Below are positions 47,401-56,660 of a DNA stretch of 64,000 bases, one piece after another; the stretch's first letter is position 1, and every line of letters starts with the position of its first letter. Both the position numbers and the translations under genes were made by a program. This stretch comes from Aradus depressus (lineage: Eukaryota; Arthropoda; Insecta; Hemiptera; Aradidae): NCBI GenBank assembly GCA_963662175.1, contig OY759217.1:17424562-17488561 (forward strand), read 5' to 3'. The notes under the pieces were generated by a model that saw nothing but the letters and a program-made list of their open reading frames with translations, ran no database searches and was not told where the DNA came from.

Positions 47401-50400
47401 ATCGTCGAATTAGCTAAATCCATTTGAGGATGCTCAACGTACACCAACCTGTAAAACAAACCTCATTAAGTCCCGGTATATTCTATAAGGCGTTTTTATT
47501 TCTCCAGCGATACGAAGTTATGACAACAAATCAACAAATCCCTGAGAAGTTATCAGTGGAATTTCATGTTTTCCGACCTTTTAAATCCAAAAATAAAAAA
47601 ATGAATTGTTGTCAATGTGTGTGTGTGTGTGTCTGTGAACTCGATACCTATCGATAGAATGAATGTATCAACACGAAATTTTATATGTGTATCCCCAAGG
47701 ACGACACCTGTTGATTTTCAGCCAAATCGGCCAAAGAAAAGAGCGAGATTAGGGAGGAGGCTTAACATAAAAACTCTAATAATAGCCGTTGTAATGTATG
47801 TATTGACTCAAAATATCATAGCTGTACCCCGGAGATGAAGGACACCTTGTCACAAAAATGTAATTTTTCAGGAAAAACAAGTTTTCGGTTTTTTTCAACT
47901 TCATTTTAAGGTTTCTTCGCGAATAGTAAGAATTGCTCTATGAAATTTTCGCTATTTATTCTATTATAAATTTTGACATAGTGATTTATACTATTATATA
48001 GAGCGAAAAAATCTACATCGCGGACATGGTGCCAACTACTATTTGATAAGAAAATGGACATCGTGTCCTTTACCTCGGGAGTACAGATATGTAAATTCCA
48101 AGATTTCTAAGGACAACACCGATCAATTTTCAGCCGAATTAACCAAAAAGAAGTGGGGAGGCTTAACATAAAATTCCCAATAACTGCCGATGTAATGAAT
48201 ATATTGACATGAAATTTTATATTTAAATTCAAAACCTTTTAATGGGGATTCAGAAGTCACTATGTAAGAGGGAAAGCGAAAACATAGTTGATTAATTGGT
48301 GGTGGGGAAGTACATAGTCGGTGATTCACCGACAACTTTTAGCCTAACAGAACCCTAAAAATCTAACGGTGGAGGATAGATTGTGTTATTGGGTGTAGGG
48401 TGGAGGCTGGGGATAGCCCTTCAGACAAGTGGGAGGCTGTCATGGATAATGTAAGAAGGGCGTGATGGGGACACCAATGTCTGGATTAAGACATTAATCT
48501 ATATGTTGGACTACTGTATCGGCGGTAGTCATAGCCGTGCCATTGTCATAGATCACGGTAGTCACGTCGGTAGAAGAGTCATTGGGAAAACTAACAATAA
48601 GGCAAGACTGGCTTCATCATTTATGTTTGTCAGTAAGTCATTTTATGTATTCATTGTTGATCTAGAATGACCCAGGACAAGTTCCATTTTTATAACTATA
48701 ATACTCCAACTTCATGTTTTCTTTCATGTTCAATTTTTTACTTTCATATACCTCTAGTATAAAGAAAACATTGTAAACATGCGAAAATCCGAGATCGAGT
48801 GTTCAACGGATTTTTCACGTTTCGAGGTCCCTTATTGGAACTTTAGAGAGCTATAACTCAAAATCGCTTGTAGCTATAAACTTGAAATTTGGAATGAAGA
48901 TGTCTCATGTACTAAATTAGATCTGATTCAATTTTGGCTGAAATTGAATGAAAATGAAGATCACTTTAATTCAGGGCATATCTGTGATGTGACCGACCAT
49001 AACAGGACTTTCTTATTCCAACCTCATTTTTACAGATCTTTCTCCCTTCCCCTCACTTCTCTCAAATTGAAAAATGAAACGAAGAAAAGGCCAGCACAAT
49101 ACTTTAATAACTCCAGTATTGTATATTATTTTTGTGAAAGGCACCTGAATGCTATACCAAACAAAATGCTTTCTATTTTTTTTTACATTAATTCTAGAAA
49201 ATTTTCAGCTTGTAAATTGATAAAAAAAAAACTATAATTAAATTTCTCACTTTTGTTTTCCTTAGTCCATGCTTGTCATGAAAAAAACAAANNNNNNNNN
49301 NNNNNNNNNNNNNNNNNNNNNNNNNNNNNNNNNNNNNNNNNNNNNNNNNNNNNNNNNNNNNNNNNNNNNNNNNNNNNNNNNNNNNNNNNNNNNNNNNNNN
49401 NNNNNNNNNNNNNNNNNNNNNNNNNNNNNNNNNNNNNNNNNNNNNNNNNNNNNNNNNNNNNNNNNNNNNNNNNNNNNNNNNNNNNNNNNNNGATCTTGAG
49501 TGCCACCTCTTCCCTCATGAAGATGTCAGGGTACCTCGTCTTGGAGAACAGGGACTCCAGCACGTCAAGTTGTGCTCGGGTGAATGTTGTTCGTTCTCGT
49601 CGCTGTTTCCTTGGGTTCATCCCTTTCCTTGGGTTCATCCCTGAAAGAAGTATATCCATGAACATTACCAAGTAATGCAAACTATCCCCTAGGATCCATT
49701 TTTTCTGAAAGAAAACTATGTAAACTACATGAAACCCTCCATATGTAGGTTTTAAGTTTCGCCCTGTGGAGCTTGGGTTTTTCTTCCTTTTTCAACCCAT
49801 TCATTCCTCCGATGACCAAAGCTGTTTGTTGCGAGGGGTACTAGTTGCAACCAAATTTAGTTACTTTTTCACAATTTACTCTGTTTTTTTTTTTTTACTT
49901 TTTTTTGGGAGAACCAGCTCAACTAAAAGGACCGACCCACAGTGGACCAAATGAATTTAAAAATCACACTACCTACCGCAAGTTATATTTAAATACTTAA
50001 AGTTTATGCCTGACCCCACTGATTCTAAATCATCCCCCTAATCTCCCCCTTTCTCTTGGTCGATTTGACTGAAAATCAATAGGAGTCGACCTTATGGGAA
50101 TCTGTTTACACATACAAAATTTCGTGTCGATACGTACATTCTATCGGTGGTCATCGAGTTCATATAGATATTTATTTTATTTTAACATATGAAATTCCAG
50201 TGAAAGTTCAACATCGTATTTCTCCCCGATAACATTACTTCGTATAAAAAAGTAAAAATTGGCTAATAGATTAGGTTATTTCGAAGAGATTTCCAAAACG
50301 AAATTTTTTAAAACTTCATAAAATCGTCCTAACGACTTTGCCAATTCAGAAATCTGCAATGGTAATTGAAAGACGAAATGTAAAATAAAAATATGAAAGG

Positions 50401-53400
50401 AGGGGTGAATACATTAAATATTTATTTGAAATCGACCTCAGGGAGCAAGGGTTTAATGGAATAAATAACGAGTATTAATAATTGCTAGGTAGCAGAGAGC
50501 TCTATCCAAACAAACTGAGCTTCAAAATCTATGAGAAGCTAGCACCTTTATCAATCAGCCAACTCATTTTTCAAGGGGGATGAAATCACGAGAACATAAC
50601 AGTTATCAGTGAGTAGGTTATACTTTGTGAGTAACTCAACCATATATTGTATTTCATATATTCTGTGATTCCTTGTTCATTTCTAACTACATTTAAATAT
50701 ATATTTTGTAACGATGACCATTGATAACCAAACCGCCTGTACCTGCCTTCCTTTTACTGATACATAAATATCTTTCTGACGGAATGAAAAGAATTTTCGC
50801 TCTCTCTTTAAAACCAATCGACTGTTTTGGCTAAAAATCAGTGTTTGATTTACACAGAAACTTCTGAATATTCGTACTGAATTTCGTGTCGTACATTCAT
50901 TGCATCAGTTATTAGGGTTTTTGACAATTATTACATTTTTTTTAAGCTCCTCCTAATCCCCCATCCCTTTGTCCGATAGACTGTAAACCAAGAATATAAT
51001 AATCAATCACCCATATTTAGTTCTGCATATATATACTGAATGTCGTGTCGATACATTTATTATAAACATTTTTTTAAGTTTTTGGTTTAAATCCTTCTCC
51101 CCTCCATTCCTTGGGCCGATTTGACTGAAATCAAATAAAATTTCTTGTCGATAAATTTATTCTATCGGGAGTTATCGCGTTCATAGGCCCACAGAACGAC
51201 AGACATGCAAAGACAGGAAATTTTTGTTTTGTGTGTGTGAACCCGTTAACTCCCGATAGGATATCAACACGAAATTTTACATGTGCATCCAGATCCTCAT
51301 AAGCATCTCACCTAATGAACACACAAAAACACAACAACTGCCGATGTAATGAATGCATCGACATGAAATTGAGTATGAGTTTCCTGTATAAATCAACTAG
51401 GTAGTCATTTTTAGTCATAGAAGTCGATTTTTAGAGGGAAAGCAAACATTTAATTGATTAATTTGTGTTGGGGAAGTATACTGTACGATATCGGCCATTC
51501 ACTGATGTTTTTTTTTGTAACACTGTTTTTTTTATGTTTCCACAGATTGGCAGTAGAATGAATTGGGAAGAGTGGAACAGTACAAGAGATTTGTAATATA
51601 AACTTGTGAGAGGGCGCCGTTCTTCGGGTGGGACGTTAAGCGATGGTCCCGAGCCTGGTCAGGTACTCGTTAAAGACCCCTGCCCTAAGTGACTAAAAAT
51701 TTAGGATAGGCAAAATTTAGAACTCCCACAGTAGAGTCGGGCTCATGTCCACTAAACTATTTTTTCGGAAGAGTTAAAAATATTTTACAGACTTTGTAAT
51801 CTTTCTGTTAGCGGTATTGGCTCGAGACGATCTGATCAAATGGATAAGAAAGTCTACTTTAAATAAGGGCCCTAAGTACCCACCTCTTTCCTAAAACGCT
51901 AAGCTGGTTCTTTACAGCCCAGCTCAATACGACTTATTTACGTATTAGTGAGATTTGCTTGTGTGTCGGTAGCTCAGAGGTAGCGAGCTAGTCTTCTGAG
52001 CTCAAAATCATGGGTTTGAAACCCGGCGAAGCCCTTAGGTTTTTTTTATCTAAGAGGTAAAAAAAACGAGCCCGCCTTCCTTCGGATGGGACGTTAAGCG
52101 ACGGTCTCGAGCTTGTGTGATGTCAGATATTCGTTAAAGACCTCTACTCTACCATATTAGAGTTGGGCTCATGTTCACTAGAAATACAAAAGAGCGCTCT
52201 GGTAGTAGGCGATATGACCTCGTAGTTAAAGCCCGGGCATGAGTCATAATAACCAACTATAAACTTATTATTTAAGTAGCTATTCACAGTTACTATAATA
52301 CTAATATTAATTGGAAGAGAGGCTGGACAACTGACCATGTGGGTATCCGATGGTGGAGTGTATCGAGTCCATGAGTGCAATGGCTCCAGGGTATGGCGGC
52401 GTCTTGAGGTAGCCTGTACCGCTACCTCCAAAACTTCCCAATCCAACTTCATTCTCCGGGCTGCAACTAGAAACAAATTGATATTAAAATATTATTAATA
52501 ATCATTATTCATTATTATGGAATATCAGGTGTTATCCAGGAGTAACTGCATCTTGTCGTTGCTACTCATTCCCTAACCAATTGACAACAAAGGTGGCTTG
52601 CATTGTAGTATCCATGCACTTTAACCACATGACCATCAGTTTTTCATTTTCCGTAAAACTCACAATTAACTAATTGCAGCTTTTCGTCTAGAGGTAAAGC
52701 ACTACTATTCTGAACAGCATCAAAACAGGAACTAAACATATTTTTATATACATTATAATGCCGACACCTTGGCCCAAGATTGGTCGTACTTTGGAGGACA
52801 AGTACATGGCGTTCATTCCTCAGTATGCTCCAGTTTGGGCCAACGTAAACACGAGAGTGAGAAATCATGTTTCCTGGACCAGGTAAAATAGGTCCCAGAT
52901 CCACAATCAAGTGACTTTCAGCAATAAAGGAAACCAGGAATAGTTAGCAGGGGCCCCAAATGCCTGAATAAAAAGGCTAACCGAAAATTTGAGTAAAAAT
53001 TAAATACATAAGTAATAAAAATTCATAGTAAAAATTATGATGATGAAAACAAACGAAAAATCAAAGGAAAAAATCTTAAAAACTAAATTCTTAACACTAA
53101 TTCAATCTTTTTGTTTTAAATTTTGTGCCATTCTCTAAAATTAAGTTACATATTTCTGGGCATATATCCTGTACATATAAACAAATAAAAGTACCTTATT
53201 TTTGGATCAGTTTCAACGTCAATACACTTCTATTTAGTTCATTACCACATAAGCCTAAACACCACTCTACATTTTTACTCAGACCGCCGCCATAGCTAGG
53301 CCTCGACCTCTTCACTATACACACTAATTAAAACAGCTGATGGCCGTGTTTTGTTTTCTACATGCATTTGTTTTAAAAGAAATGTTTTTTATATAAAAAT

Positions 53401-56400
53401 AAATATAATTACGTAATTTTTTTATGTTTATAATTTAATCTTTTCAATTTCTGTATTATTTTTGTACATCACAATATAGACCCTGGGTTTACGAACAAGA
53501 AACCTACACAAGTCACTTCATGGAATTATTCTAATCACTTGTACGGCGTCAAAAATCTAGGACATTGGACGCCGATAAATAAAAATATTATATTATATTC
53601 TATATAAATTAGTTTATATTAATAGAATGTAATAACTTCATCTTTAATTTTAGTTTTATCACTGTTATTGAAAAAAGGGAGACATTATTTCAAAACAAAC
53701 AAATTTCTAACTGAAACAGTTAGAACACACGGAGATATCCTAGTTGAAAGTCTATCCCCTTCGTGGCTGTATGAATGTTTCGCACTCAGCAAACTTGACT
53801 TACAATTAGTTTATAACCAAACCTGAAGATAGTGTAATGCGGAAACCGGCAGTTTATTGATACATTTCTTGTGGAATAGACAATATTTAAAAAAAACTAC
53901 GCTTTCTTTAAGTATTTACTGCGAATATAGTTGGAAAGGTCCCGTTTTGTGATCTTTAACGAACGGGACCCTAATAAAAAATGAACTGATCAAGTTATTA
54001 CTCAGGTAACGGTTTGTAACCACTATCAATGTTATTTAGCTGTCATTTTTACAATCTAATGAGTAACAAATCGACAGTTTACTAGTGTCTATATTATTTA
54101 GGAGTTAAATCTTAACAGCTAAATAGAAAATATAGTCATTGCCGAAGACATCTTAGCATAAATGCTCGTAAACAGATGGTAAAAAGATCAAATTAATTTT
54201 TAAGTATCATGCCATTTGATGCCGATAAAAATATACGATCTGACAGCCTCATGCTTCTGTACATCATCAAGTAAAATCAATATTTATTATAATTAATTAT
54301 TAAAAAAATTAATATCTAATGGGACATGTCAGCTTTAATACTAAGCTTTGCATAAATGTTTTTTGTGGTTGAAGCTCATGCGTAAAACTTGACGTACCCA
54401 TCTACCTACTGCTTTTGGTCTGTCCCGGTTCTAGTGGTCCAATACGAGGATTTTTTTTTTTTCACTCTGGAAAATAGTTTTCATTTTGTCGCTGTGCACA
54501 AAAGTGAAGGGTTGAATTTAAAAAGTCGTGAATTACCGGCAACGCACGATTTAATCAACTACGTTTTCGTACTCCCTCCAAAACATAACGACTTTATGAC
54601 CTAAAAATCAATAGTTGACCTACTAATATACGGACTTCTGATTCCTCATATTAAATTTTGTGTCGATGCATTTATTATTTCGGCAGTTTTTAGGGTTTTT
54701 GAGTTGTGCCTCCCTCTTCTGGTCCGCCTCTTACCTTCGACCAATTTCGCAGCAAACTAATAGTACCTGTCGTCTTTATGAGAACTTGAATTTAATATAT
54801 AAAATTTAATGTCGATACATTCACCCCTCTCCGTCGTCTGATTCCACTGAAAATGAATAGGTGTCGTTGTAGGACTTATTTTACATATGAAATTTTGTGT
54901 CAATAAATTCATTACAACTGCAGTTTTAGAGTTTTTATGTTAAGCCTCCCCCATAATCCATCCCTTTGGTCGATTTGGCTGGAAATCAATAGGCCCTTAG
55001 AGGGTTCTGGATATATCCAGAGGCGCACACACAGGGCCCTAATAAAAATATATAGAAAGTTGATGACGTCCAATTCTAATGAAAATGCACCTATTTATAA
55101 AAAACTTTCAATTAATAATTATTTCATTTGGATTTTTTTTTCTGTAATAATACATATATAATTCTGAGATGCCATCAAATTTTTCTAAATTTGAAAAAAT
55201 GTTTAATCTAATCTAAAGGTATTTTCTTATTTGGTTGACAGGGAAAATTAGTAGCAAAGAATCGAGGACAAAATATTGGGTTTATTAATATTTAACCTTC
55301 ATTATAAAAATAAATTATATTCAATAAATTCTTACTAATTTCTAAAACTACATTAGTCTCTTTTCGGTTGATTCACTCTTTAATTTAATTTTTATACTCG
55401 GCATATATATTAATAAATAAAAAGTACCTTCTTTTGTAGCTCCCTGGTTTATTTGTCCTTGGCTCATCTCCATACTTCAACTGTGTTAACCTAACACTCC
55501 TCTCAGTTGACTGTTTTAACCCTAACAATTCTCTCCTTCGACTGTCCTTGTCTATATAAAACATCTGATCGCCGGCATTTGTTTTGATCGTTCGTTGTTC
55601 TCCATTCATTTTTTAACAAAAGCGATTGGACCATCATATTAGTATATATTTATATTAGTGAATATAAATATACATATAATCTTTGTATATTTATTTTCAC
55701 TAATTAGGTTAGGTTTTATGACTCATGCCCGGGCTTTAACTACGAGGTCATATCGCCTACTACCAGAGCGCTCTTTCGTCACTCTGGTGGACATGAGCCC
55801 GACTCTACTGTGGGAGTCCTAAATTTTGCCTACCTTAAATTTTTATTCATCTAGGGTAGGGGTCTTTAACGAGTACCTGACATCGTACAGGCTCGGGACC
55901 ATCGCTTAACGTCCCATCCGAAGGACGGCGTGCTTAAGTTTATTTTACCTCCCAGATAAAATAAACTAAGGGCCTCGGTCGGGCTACGAACCCACGACCT
56001 TGAGCTCAGAAGTCAAGCACGCATACCACTGAGCTACCGGCGCCCTCGTTTTCACTAATTAATTTATTAATGTACTAACAGCTGTTTTTATAAGAAAAAT
56101 CAAAACTTCTGCGATTCTTTTCTTAAAAAAATAATAATTAATTCTAGAATATTTTAATAAATACAATGTGTGTAATATTTACATCACAATCCATAAAGTA
56201 AATGTTACAGCCCACATTTAAAAACGAATCCAAATCACAGGCAGTATTAAGTGAAGCGCTAAGGGTTTAAATTCTTGTTCCGTTATGTATTTGTTTGGGA
56301 ACTAGTCTAGATAAAGATGTCTTTGAGAAGAGGTTCGACACTTTGACCGTTCTGGGAATGTGAAGACTGGTCCCTGTTTGGGTGACTCTTGAGGCGAGGC

Positions 56401-56567
56401 AAGGACAATGGATAGGCGGGAAGTGTCAAAAGAGTGTTGGGCCAACAGACAGACGGACGGACTGATTGACAGGGGGCCTTCTGAGGGGGCTAATTGGGGC
56501 CCTGCATCTGCTCCGCCCACCTGGGCCCACTGTTGATACCTCCCCGGGCCCCTTTGTCAGCAAACAT
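35382..56567 (-). CDS. otd: orthodenticle / Otx homeobox transcription factor (gene-level, partly in an assembly gap)
   Basis: Minus-strand exons 52336-52460, 49640 down to the gap, 39268-39484, 37333-37155 and probably 35454-35382 join in phase into an Otx-class protein. Features in order are the N-terminal [10 protein letters not shown] motif, a paired-class homeodomain ([30 protein letters not shown] with Lys at homeodomain position 50), a Gln run followed by NGG as in vertebrate Otx, a Ser/Thr/Pro-rich stretch, a SIWSPA WSP motif and a Tyr/Ser-rich C-terminus. Otd/Otx proteins are nuclear factors patterning the anterior head and eye through TAATCC sites. About 8 codons (expected NLPESRVQ) are missing and presumably lie in the N gap. 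The 5' limit used here is the speculative first exon; without it the visible gene begins at 52460. Confidence 0.9.
36110..36330 (+). repeat. DR1 dispersed repeat, shortened copy
   Basis: GTGAACATGAAAACTCCGAT, GAATATATCGATACAC, then GCCCAAACGGTAGATTGTTT and GGGGAAATAGATTGTCTGTG. The middle is deleted. Confidence 0.65.
37155..37333 (-). CDS. otd: otd exon: WSP motif and possible C-terminus
   Basis: The acceptor is TTATGGCAG. With the split Val codon from 39268 it reads [18 protein letters not shown], then [20 protein letters not shown] and [13 protein letters not shown] with stop TAG at 37157-37155. SIWSPA is the WSP transactivation-related motif of Otx proteins. The sequence AACT|GTTAGT at 37172-37167 could act as a donor in phase 0 to the exon at 35454, which would bypass this stop; both ends are possible. 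Confidence 0.88.
37334..39267. other. otd intron between the Gln-rich and WSP exons
   Basis: AT-rich. A C run at 38076-38095 preceded by GGCCGTGCTACGAGTATTGG suggests a further MITE-like repeat (about 38030-38760, ending in GCGCGGTCTAGCGGCCGCC sequence). Chimeric SINE pieces lie at 38925-39170. Confidence 0.45.
38925..39170. mobile_element. chimeric and degraded SINE-A pieces
   Basis: A minus-oriented body piece (CTGACATCGTACAATCTCGA...CCTTAACGTTCCATCCGTG) is followed at about 39026 by a plus-oriented piece (CGTCCTTCAGATGGGACGTT) and then a minus head remnant (GTGCTACCGGCGCC, 39150-39163). Confidence 0.65.
39268..39484 (-). CDS. otd: otd exon: homeodomain helix 3 and Gln-rich linker
   Basis: On the minus strand the acceptor is CTTTGCAG and the donor is CCTG|GTAACT. 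It starts in phase 0 with [13 protein letters not shown] (recognition helix, Lys50), followed by [15 protein letters not shown] and a Ser/Thr/Pro-rich stretch ([20 protein letters not shown]). The intron in the homeobox immediately before VWF is the position known in Otx genes. Confidence 0.96.
40200..40471 (+). pseudogene. LINE relic with RNase H-like end and zinc-knuckle remains
   Basis: The plus-strand reading [35 protein letters not shown] then FEECPHY is the typical C-terminal end of Jockey/R1-type LINE ORF2, where C-x2-C...H...C is expected; the His is replaced (SIKYIFEEC), so the motif is degenerate. It is followed directly by a SINE. Confidence 0.65.
40502..40782 (+). mobile_element. 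SINE-A copy with 15-bp target-site duplication and AACCT tail
   Basis: Flanked by TAACCTAATGTCATT at 40487-40501 and 40783-40797. The head is slightly damaged (CGCCGCTCAGTGCTATGAG) and the region before GAGTCATAAAACCTAACC is shortened. The tail is a short AACCT repeat. Confidence 0.88.
42830..42935 (+). repeat. DR1 fragment
   Basis: GACCGAAGGAAAGGGGGGCT, CTCAATTTAAAAACC and TCGATGTAATGAATATATC match the DR1 middle block. Confidence 0.55.
43213..43475. repeat. two-copy direct repeat with CT-rich tract
   Basis: About 90 bp is repeated at about 43213-43304 and 43380-43472: CTGTCACCTCTC, a (CT)n run, then TTTTACAGGGGAATGTCCTC and TGTCCTACCACCCACCC. Few differences, so a recent local duplication in the otd intron. 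Confidence 0.88.
43695..43960 (-). repeat. DR1 copy (minus)
   Basis: AATACATCGGTACTTAGTTA, GTTTTTGAATTAAGCCCCTC, and GATACATTCATTTCATCGGC, ending TTAGCTGGGGGAAGTAAAAC. Confidence 0.65.
44222..44710 (+). CDS. C-terminal part of a LINE ORF2 (RNase H/zinc-knuckle region)
   Basis: About 162 codons are open without disruption. Contains [40 protein letters not shown] and [20 protein letters not shown]. No start is expected because the element is 5' truncated. It is not a host gene. Confidence 0.7.
   Translation, partial: VGYSWLWDTQDPDLISRHKKKIVSRFEERSRDRDIQHILESNYNLTYKDIYCYNVYLKLRTNIERTRVLAQIRLCRESLARVTVGGVTYLFNREDSCSVCNEDRPDDIHHFFMECPAFSQLRKKYLVEALKSPQPHKTLFNIANNQNLNNIILYMALKIRGH
44886..44937 (+). 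repeat. (GAATT)n LINE tail
   Basis: About eight GAATT-type pentamers form the 3' terminus of the LINE ending at 44937. Confidence 0.9.
45043..45108. repeat. 33-bp tandem duplication at a DR1 end
   Basis: GTGGTCGGTGAATTACTGAC then AATGCTAAAACCA is repeated twice (starting 45043 and 45076) with two differences. Confidence 0.85.
45110..45254 (+). repeat. DR1 fragment before a degraded SINE-A
   Basis: ATACAAGGTATAGGGGAAGT then TATGTAATCGGTC and ATCGACACGAATTTTTATAT show the DR1 5' end. Confidence 0.6.
45255..45475 (+). mobile_element. SINE-A degraded copy
   Basis: Contains CTCAAGATCGTGGGTTCGAT, TATCTGGGAGGTAAA, CGGCCTTCGGATT and CAGTAGGCGGTATGACT in SINE-A order with internal deletions. Confidence 0.6.
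46105..46260 (-). repeat. DR1 5' end with hairpin terminus
   Basis: In inverse orientation: ACACATATAAAATATCG, TTCATTCTATCGGGAGTTAT, then ACTTCCCCTATACCTACTTC followed by GTATAGCTGGGGAAGT. The last part is a near-palindromic terminus. Confidence 0.7.
46380..46600. other. GC-richer non-repetitive island in otd intron
   Basis: Clearly GC-richer than its surroundings (for example GAGGCACGCTTGGCCGCGGG) and not matching the repeats listed. Could be a conserved regulatory element of otd; no coding frame with family resemblance. Confidence 0.3.
46643..46799. repeat. long palindrome in otd intron
   Basis: The centre is at 46730 (CCCTTCTTCGGAAGAAGGG). Arms of about 70 bp run out to TTGGTTAATTCCGGCATTTC and GAAATGCCGGAATTAACCAA, with a 13-base deletion in the right arm. 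It would extrude as a long hairpin. Confidence 0.88.
46855..47045 (-). repeat. DR1 fragment (minus)
   Basis: ATCGACTGTTTCGGATAATT, GTTGATACATTCATTATATC and CGGCAGTTATTAGGGTTTTT match DR1 inverse. Confidence 0.6.
47085..47440 (+). pseudogene. Jockey-like LINE reverse-transcriptase relic
   Basis: Plus-strand readings in changing frames give [58 protein letters not shown] and [11 protein letters not shown], in the order found after the RT core of Jockey-type LINE proteins. Several stops and frame changes show an old copy. It is flanked by DR1 repeat pieces. Confidence 0.75.
47625..48345 (+). repeat. DR1 copy with an internal foreign segment
   Basis: Begins at a (GT)n run and CTGTGAACTCGATACCTATC, has GATTTTCAGCCAAATCGGCC, an unrelated segment about 47825-48070 (starting near ACCCCGGAGATGAAGGACAC, closed by CTCGGGAGTACAG), then ACTGCCGATGTAATGAATAT. 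It ends with GGGGAAGTACATAGTCGGTG and the hairpin GTCGGTGATTCACCGAC. Confidence 0.72.
48360..48660. promoter_or_regulatory. candidate otd intronic regulatory segment with K50 homeodomain-type sites
   Basis: Non-repetitive and GC-richer. It contains GGATTA (48483-48488) and TAATCT (48495-48500), the class of site bound by Lys50 homeodomains such as Otd itself. Such hexamers also occur by chance, so this is suggestive only. Confidence 0.25.
49292..49491. other. assembly gap (200 N)
   Basis: A run of exactly 200 N bases, a conventional size for a gap of unknown length. It cuts the otd homeobox exon right after codon KI of the homeodomain. Confidence 1.
49492..49640 (-). CDS. otd: otd exon: first two thirds of the homeodomain, cut by assembly gap
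   Basis: After the acceptor TTCTTTCAG the exon reads [18 protein letters not shown] and continues [33 protein letters not shown] up to the N run. GMNPRK is encoded twice by an 18-bp tandem duplication. The expected end of helix 2/turn (about 8 codons) before the exon at 39484 is missing because of the gap at 49292-49491. The residues seen are essentially canonical Otx. Confidence 0.95.
49980..50250 (-). repeat. DR1 copy (minus)
   Basis: TGGTCGATTTGACTGAAAAT, AAAATTTCGTGTCGATACGT and TTCTATCGGTGGTCATCGAG, ending near TTACTTCGTATAAAAAAGTA. Confidence 0.65.
50785..51515. repeat. two DR1 copies facing each other
   Basis: A minus copy (CGCTCTCTCTTTAAAACCAA to TTATCGCGTTCATAGGCCCA, about 50785-51190) is followed by a plus copy (GTGAACCCGTTAACTCCCGA to GGGGAAGTATACTGTACGAT, about 51230-51515). 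Their 5' ends meet in the middle. Confidence 0.7.
51609..51760 (+). mobile_element. SINE-A copy with deleted head
   Basis: Starts AGAGGGCGCCG and jumps directly to TTCTTCGGGTGGGACGTTAA, so the tRNA part is deleted between two GCCG copies. The 3' end stops early at ATGTCCACTAAAC. Confidence 0.8.
51961..52258 (+). mobile_element. SINE-A copy just downstream of an otd exon
   Basis: Head GTCGGTAGCTCAGAGGTAGC, box B GGGTTTGAAACCC, body GATGGGACGTTAAGCGACGG, end GGGCATGAGTCATAATAACC. It lies about 80 bp from the otd exon donor, in opposite orientation to the gene. Confidence 0.85.
52336..52460 (-). CDS. otd: otd exon: Otx N-terminal motif
   Basis: Read on the minus strand, the acceptor is TTTCTAGTTGCAG and the donor is CATG|GTCAGT. 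It encodes [16 protein letters not shown], then [20 protein letters not shown] and IGYPH, which matches the short YLK-PPY...GYP segment preceding the homeodomain in Otx proteins. It begins with one base completing a codon, so a further upstream coding exon is needed unless the internal Met is used. Confidence 0.87.
52461..55706. other. sequence 5' of the visible otd exon
   Basis: A motif CCTGAAGATAGTGTAATGCG with GAAACCGGC at 53822-53851 and the trailing TTGTGGAATAGACAATATTT is a single arm of the foldback class. A DR1 copy lies at 54520-54990. No otd upstream exon was recognised. Confidence 0.45.
54520..54990 (-). repeat. DR1 copy (minus)
   Basis: GTGAATTACCGGCAACGCAC, CGTTTTCGTACTCCCTCCAA, GTGTCGATGCATTTATTATT and several cattcA-type blocks, ending near GGCTGGAAATCAATAGG. 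Confidence 0.68.
55707..56048 (-). mobile_element. SINE-A full-length copy with 13-bp target-site duplication
   Basis: A tRNA-like head (GGGCGCCGGTAGCTCAGTGG with box A; box B region GGGTTCGTAGCCC) is followed by a body containing GATGGGACGTTAAGCGATGG and a 3' end GAGTCATAAAACCTAACCT. It is flanked by TTTTCACTAATTA at 55694-55706 and 56049-56061. About 342 bp, the reference copy for this family. Confidence 0.9.
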
Positions 56568-56660
56568 GATGCGGCCAACAACAGCAAACAGTGTCTCTCT
56601 CTGCAAGCCACTCCACACCAAGGAACCTACTGCCCGCCCTTTTTAAAGCGCTCCATGATG
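56290..56660. other. GC-rich island 5' of the visible otd exons
   Basis: The most GC-rich stretch in the window apart from exons (CTGCATCTGCTCCGCCCACC, CCTCCCCGGGCCCCTTTGTC). It may be a promoter, a first exon or an enhancer of otd. It holds the speculative first coding exon at 56521-56567. Confidence 0.3.
56521..56567 (-). CDS. speculative first coding exon of otd
   Basis: In a GC-rich island an ATG with A at -3 (56567-56565) opens [15 protein letters not shown] and ends in phase 2 at a possible donor AG|GTGGGC. The phase fits the exon at 52460-52336, giving a split Ser codon. There is no family similarity to support the encoded residues, so this is phase-and-position evidence only; the true first exon could be elsewhere, including outside the window. 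Confidence 0.18.

Noticed and set aside
52644..52910. 88-codon minus-strand frame upstream of the otd exon
   Set aside because: Has no resemblance to Otd N-termini, and its end is not in a phase/donor context joining 52460; no domain recognised.
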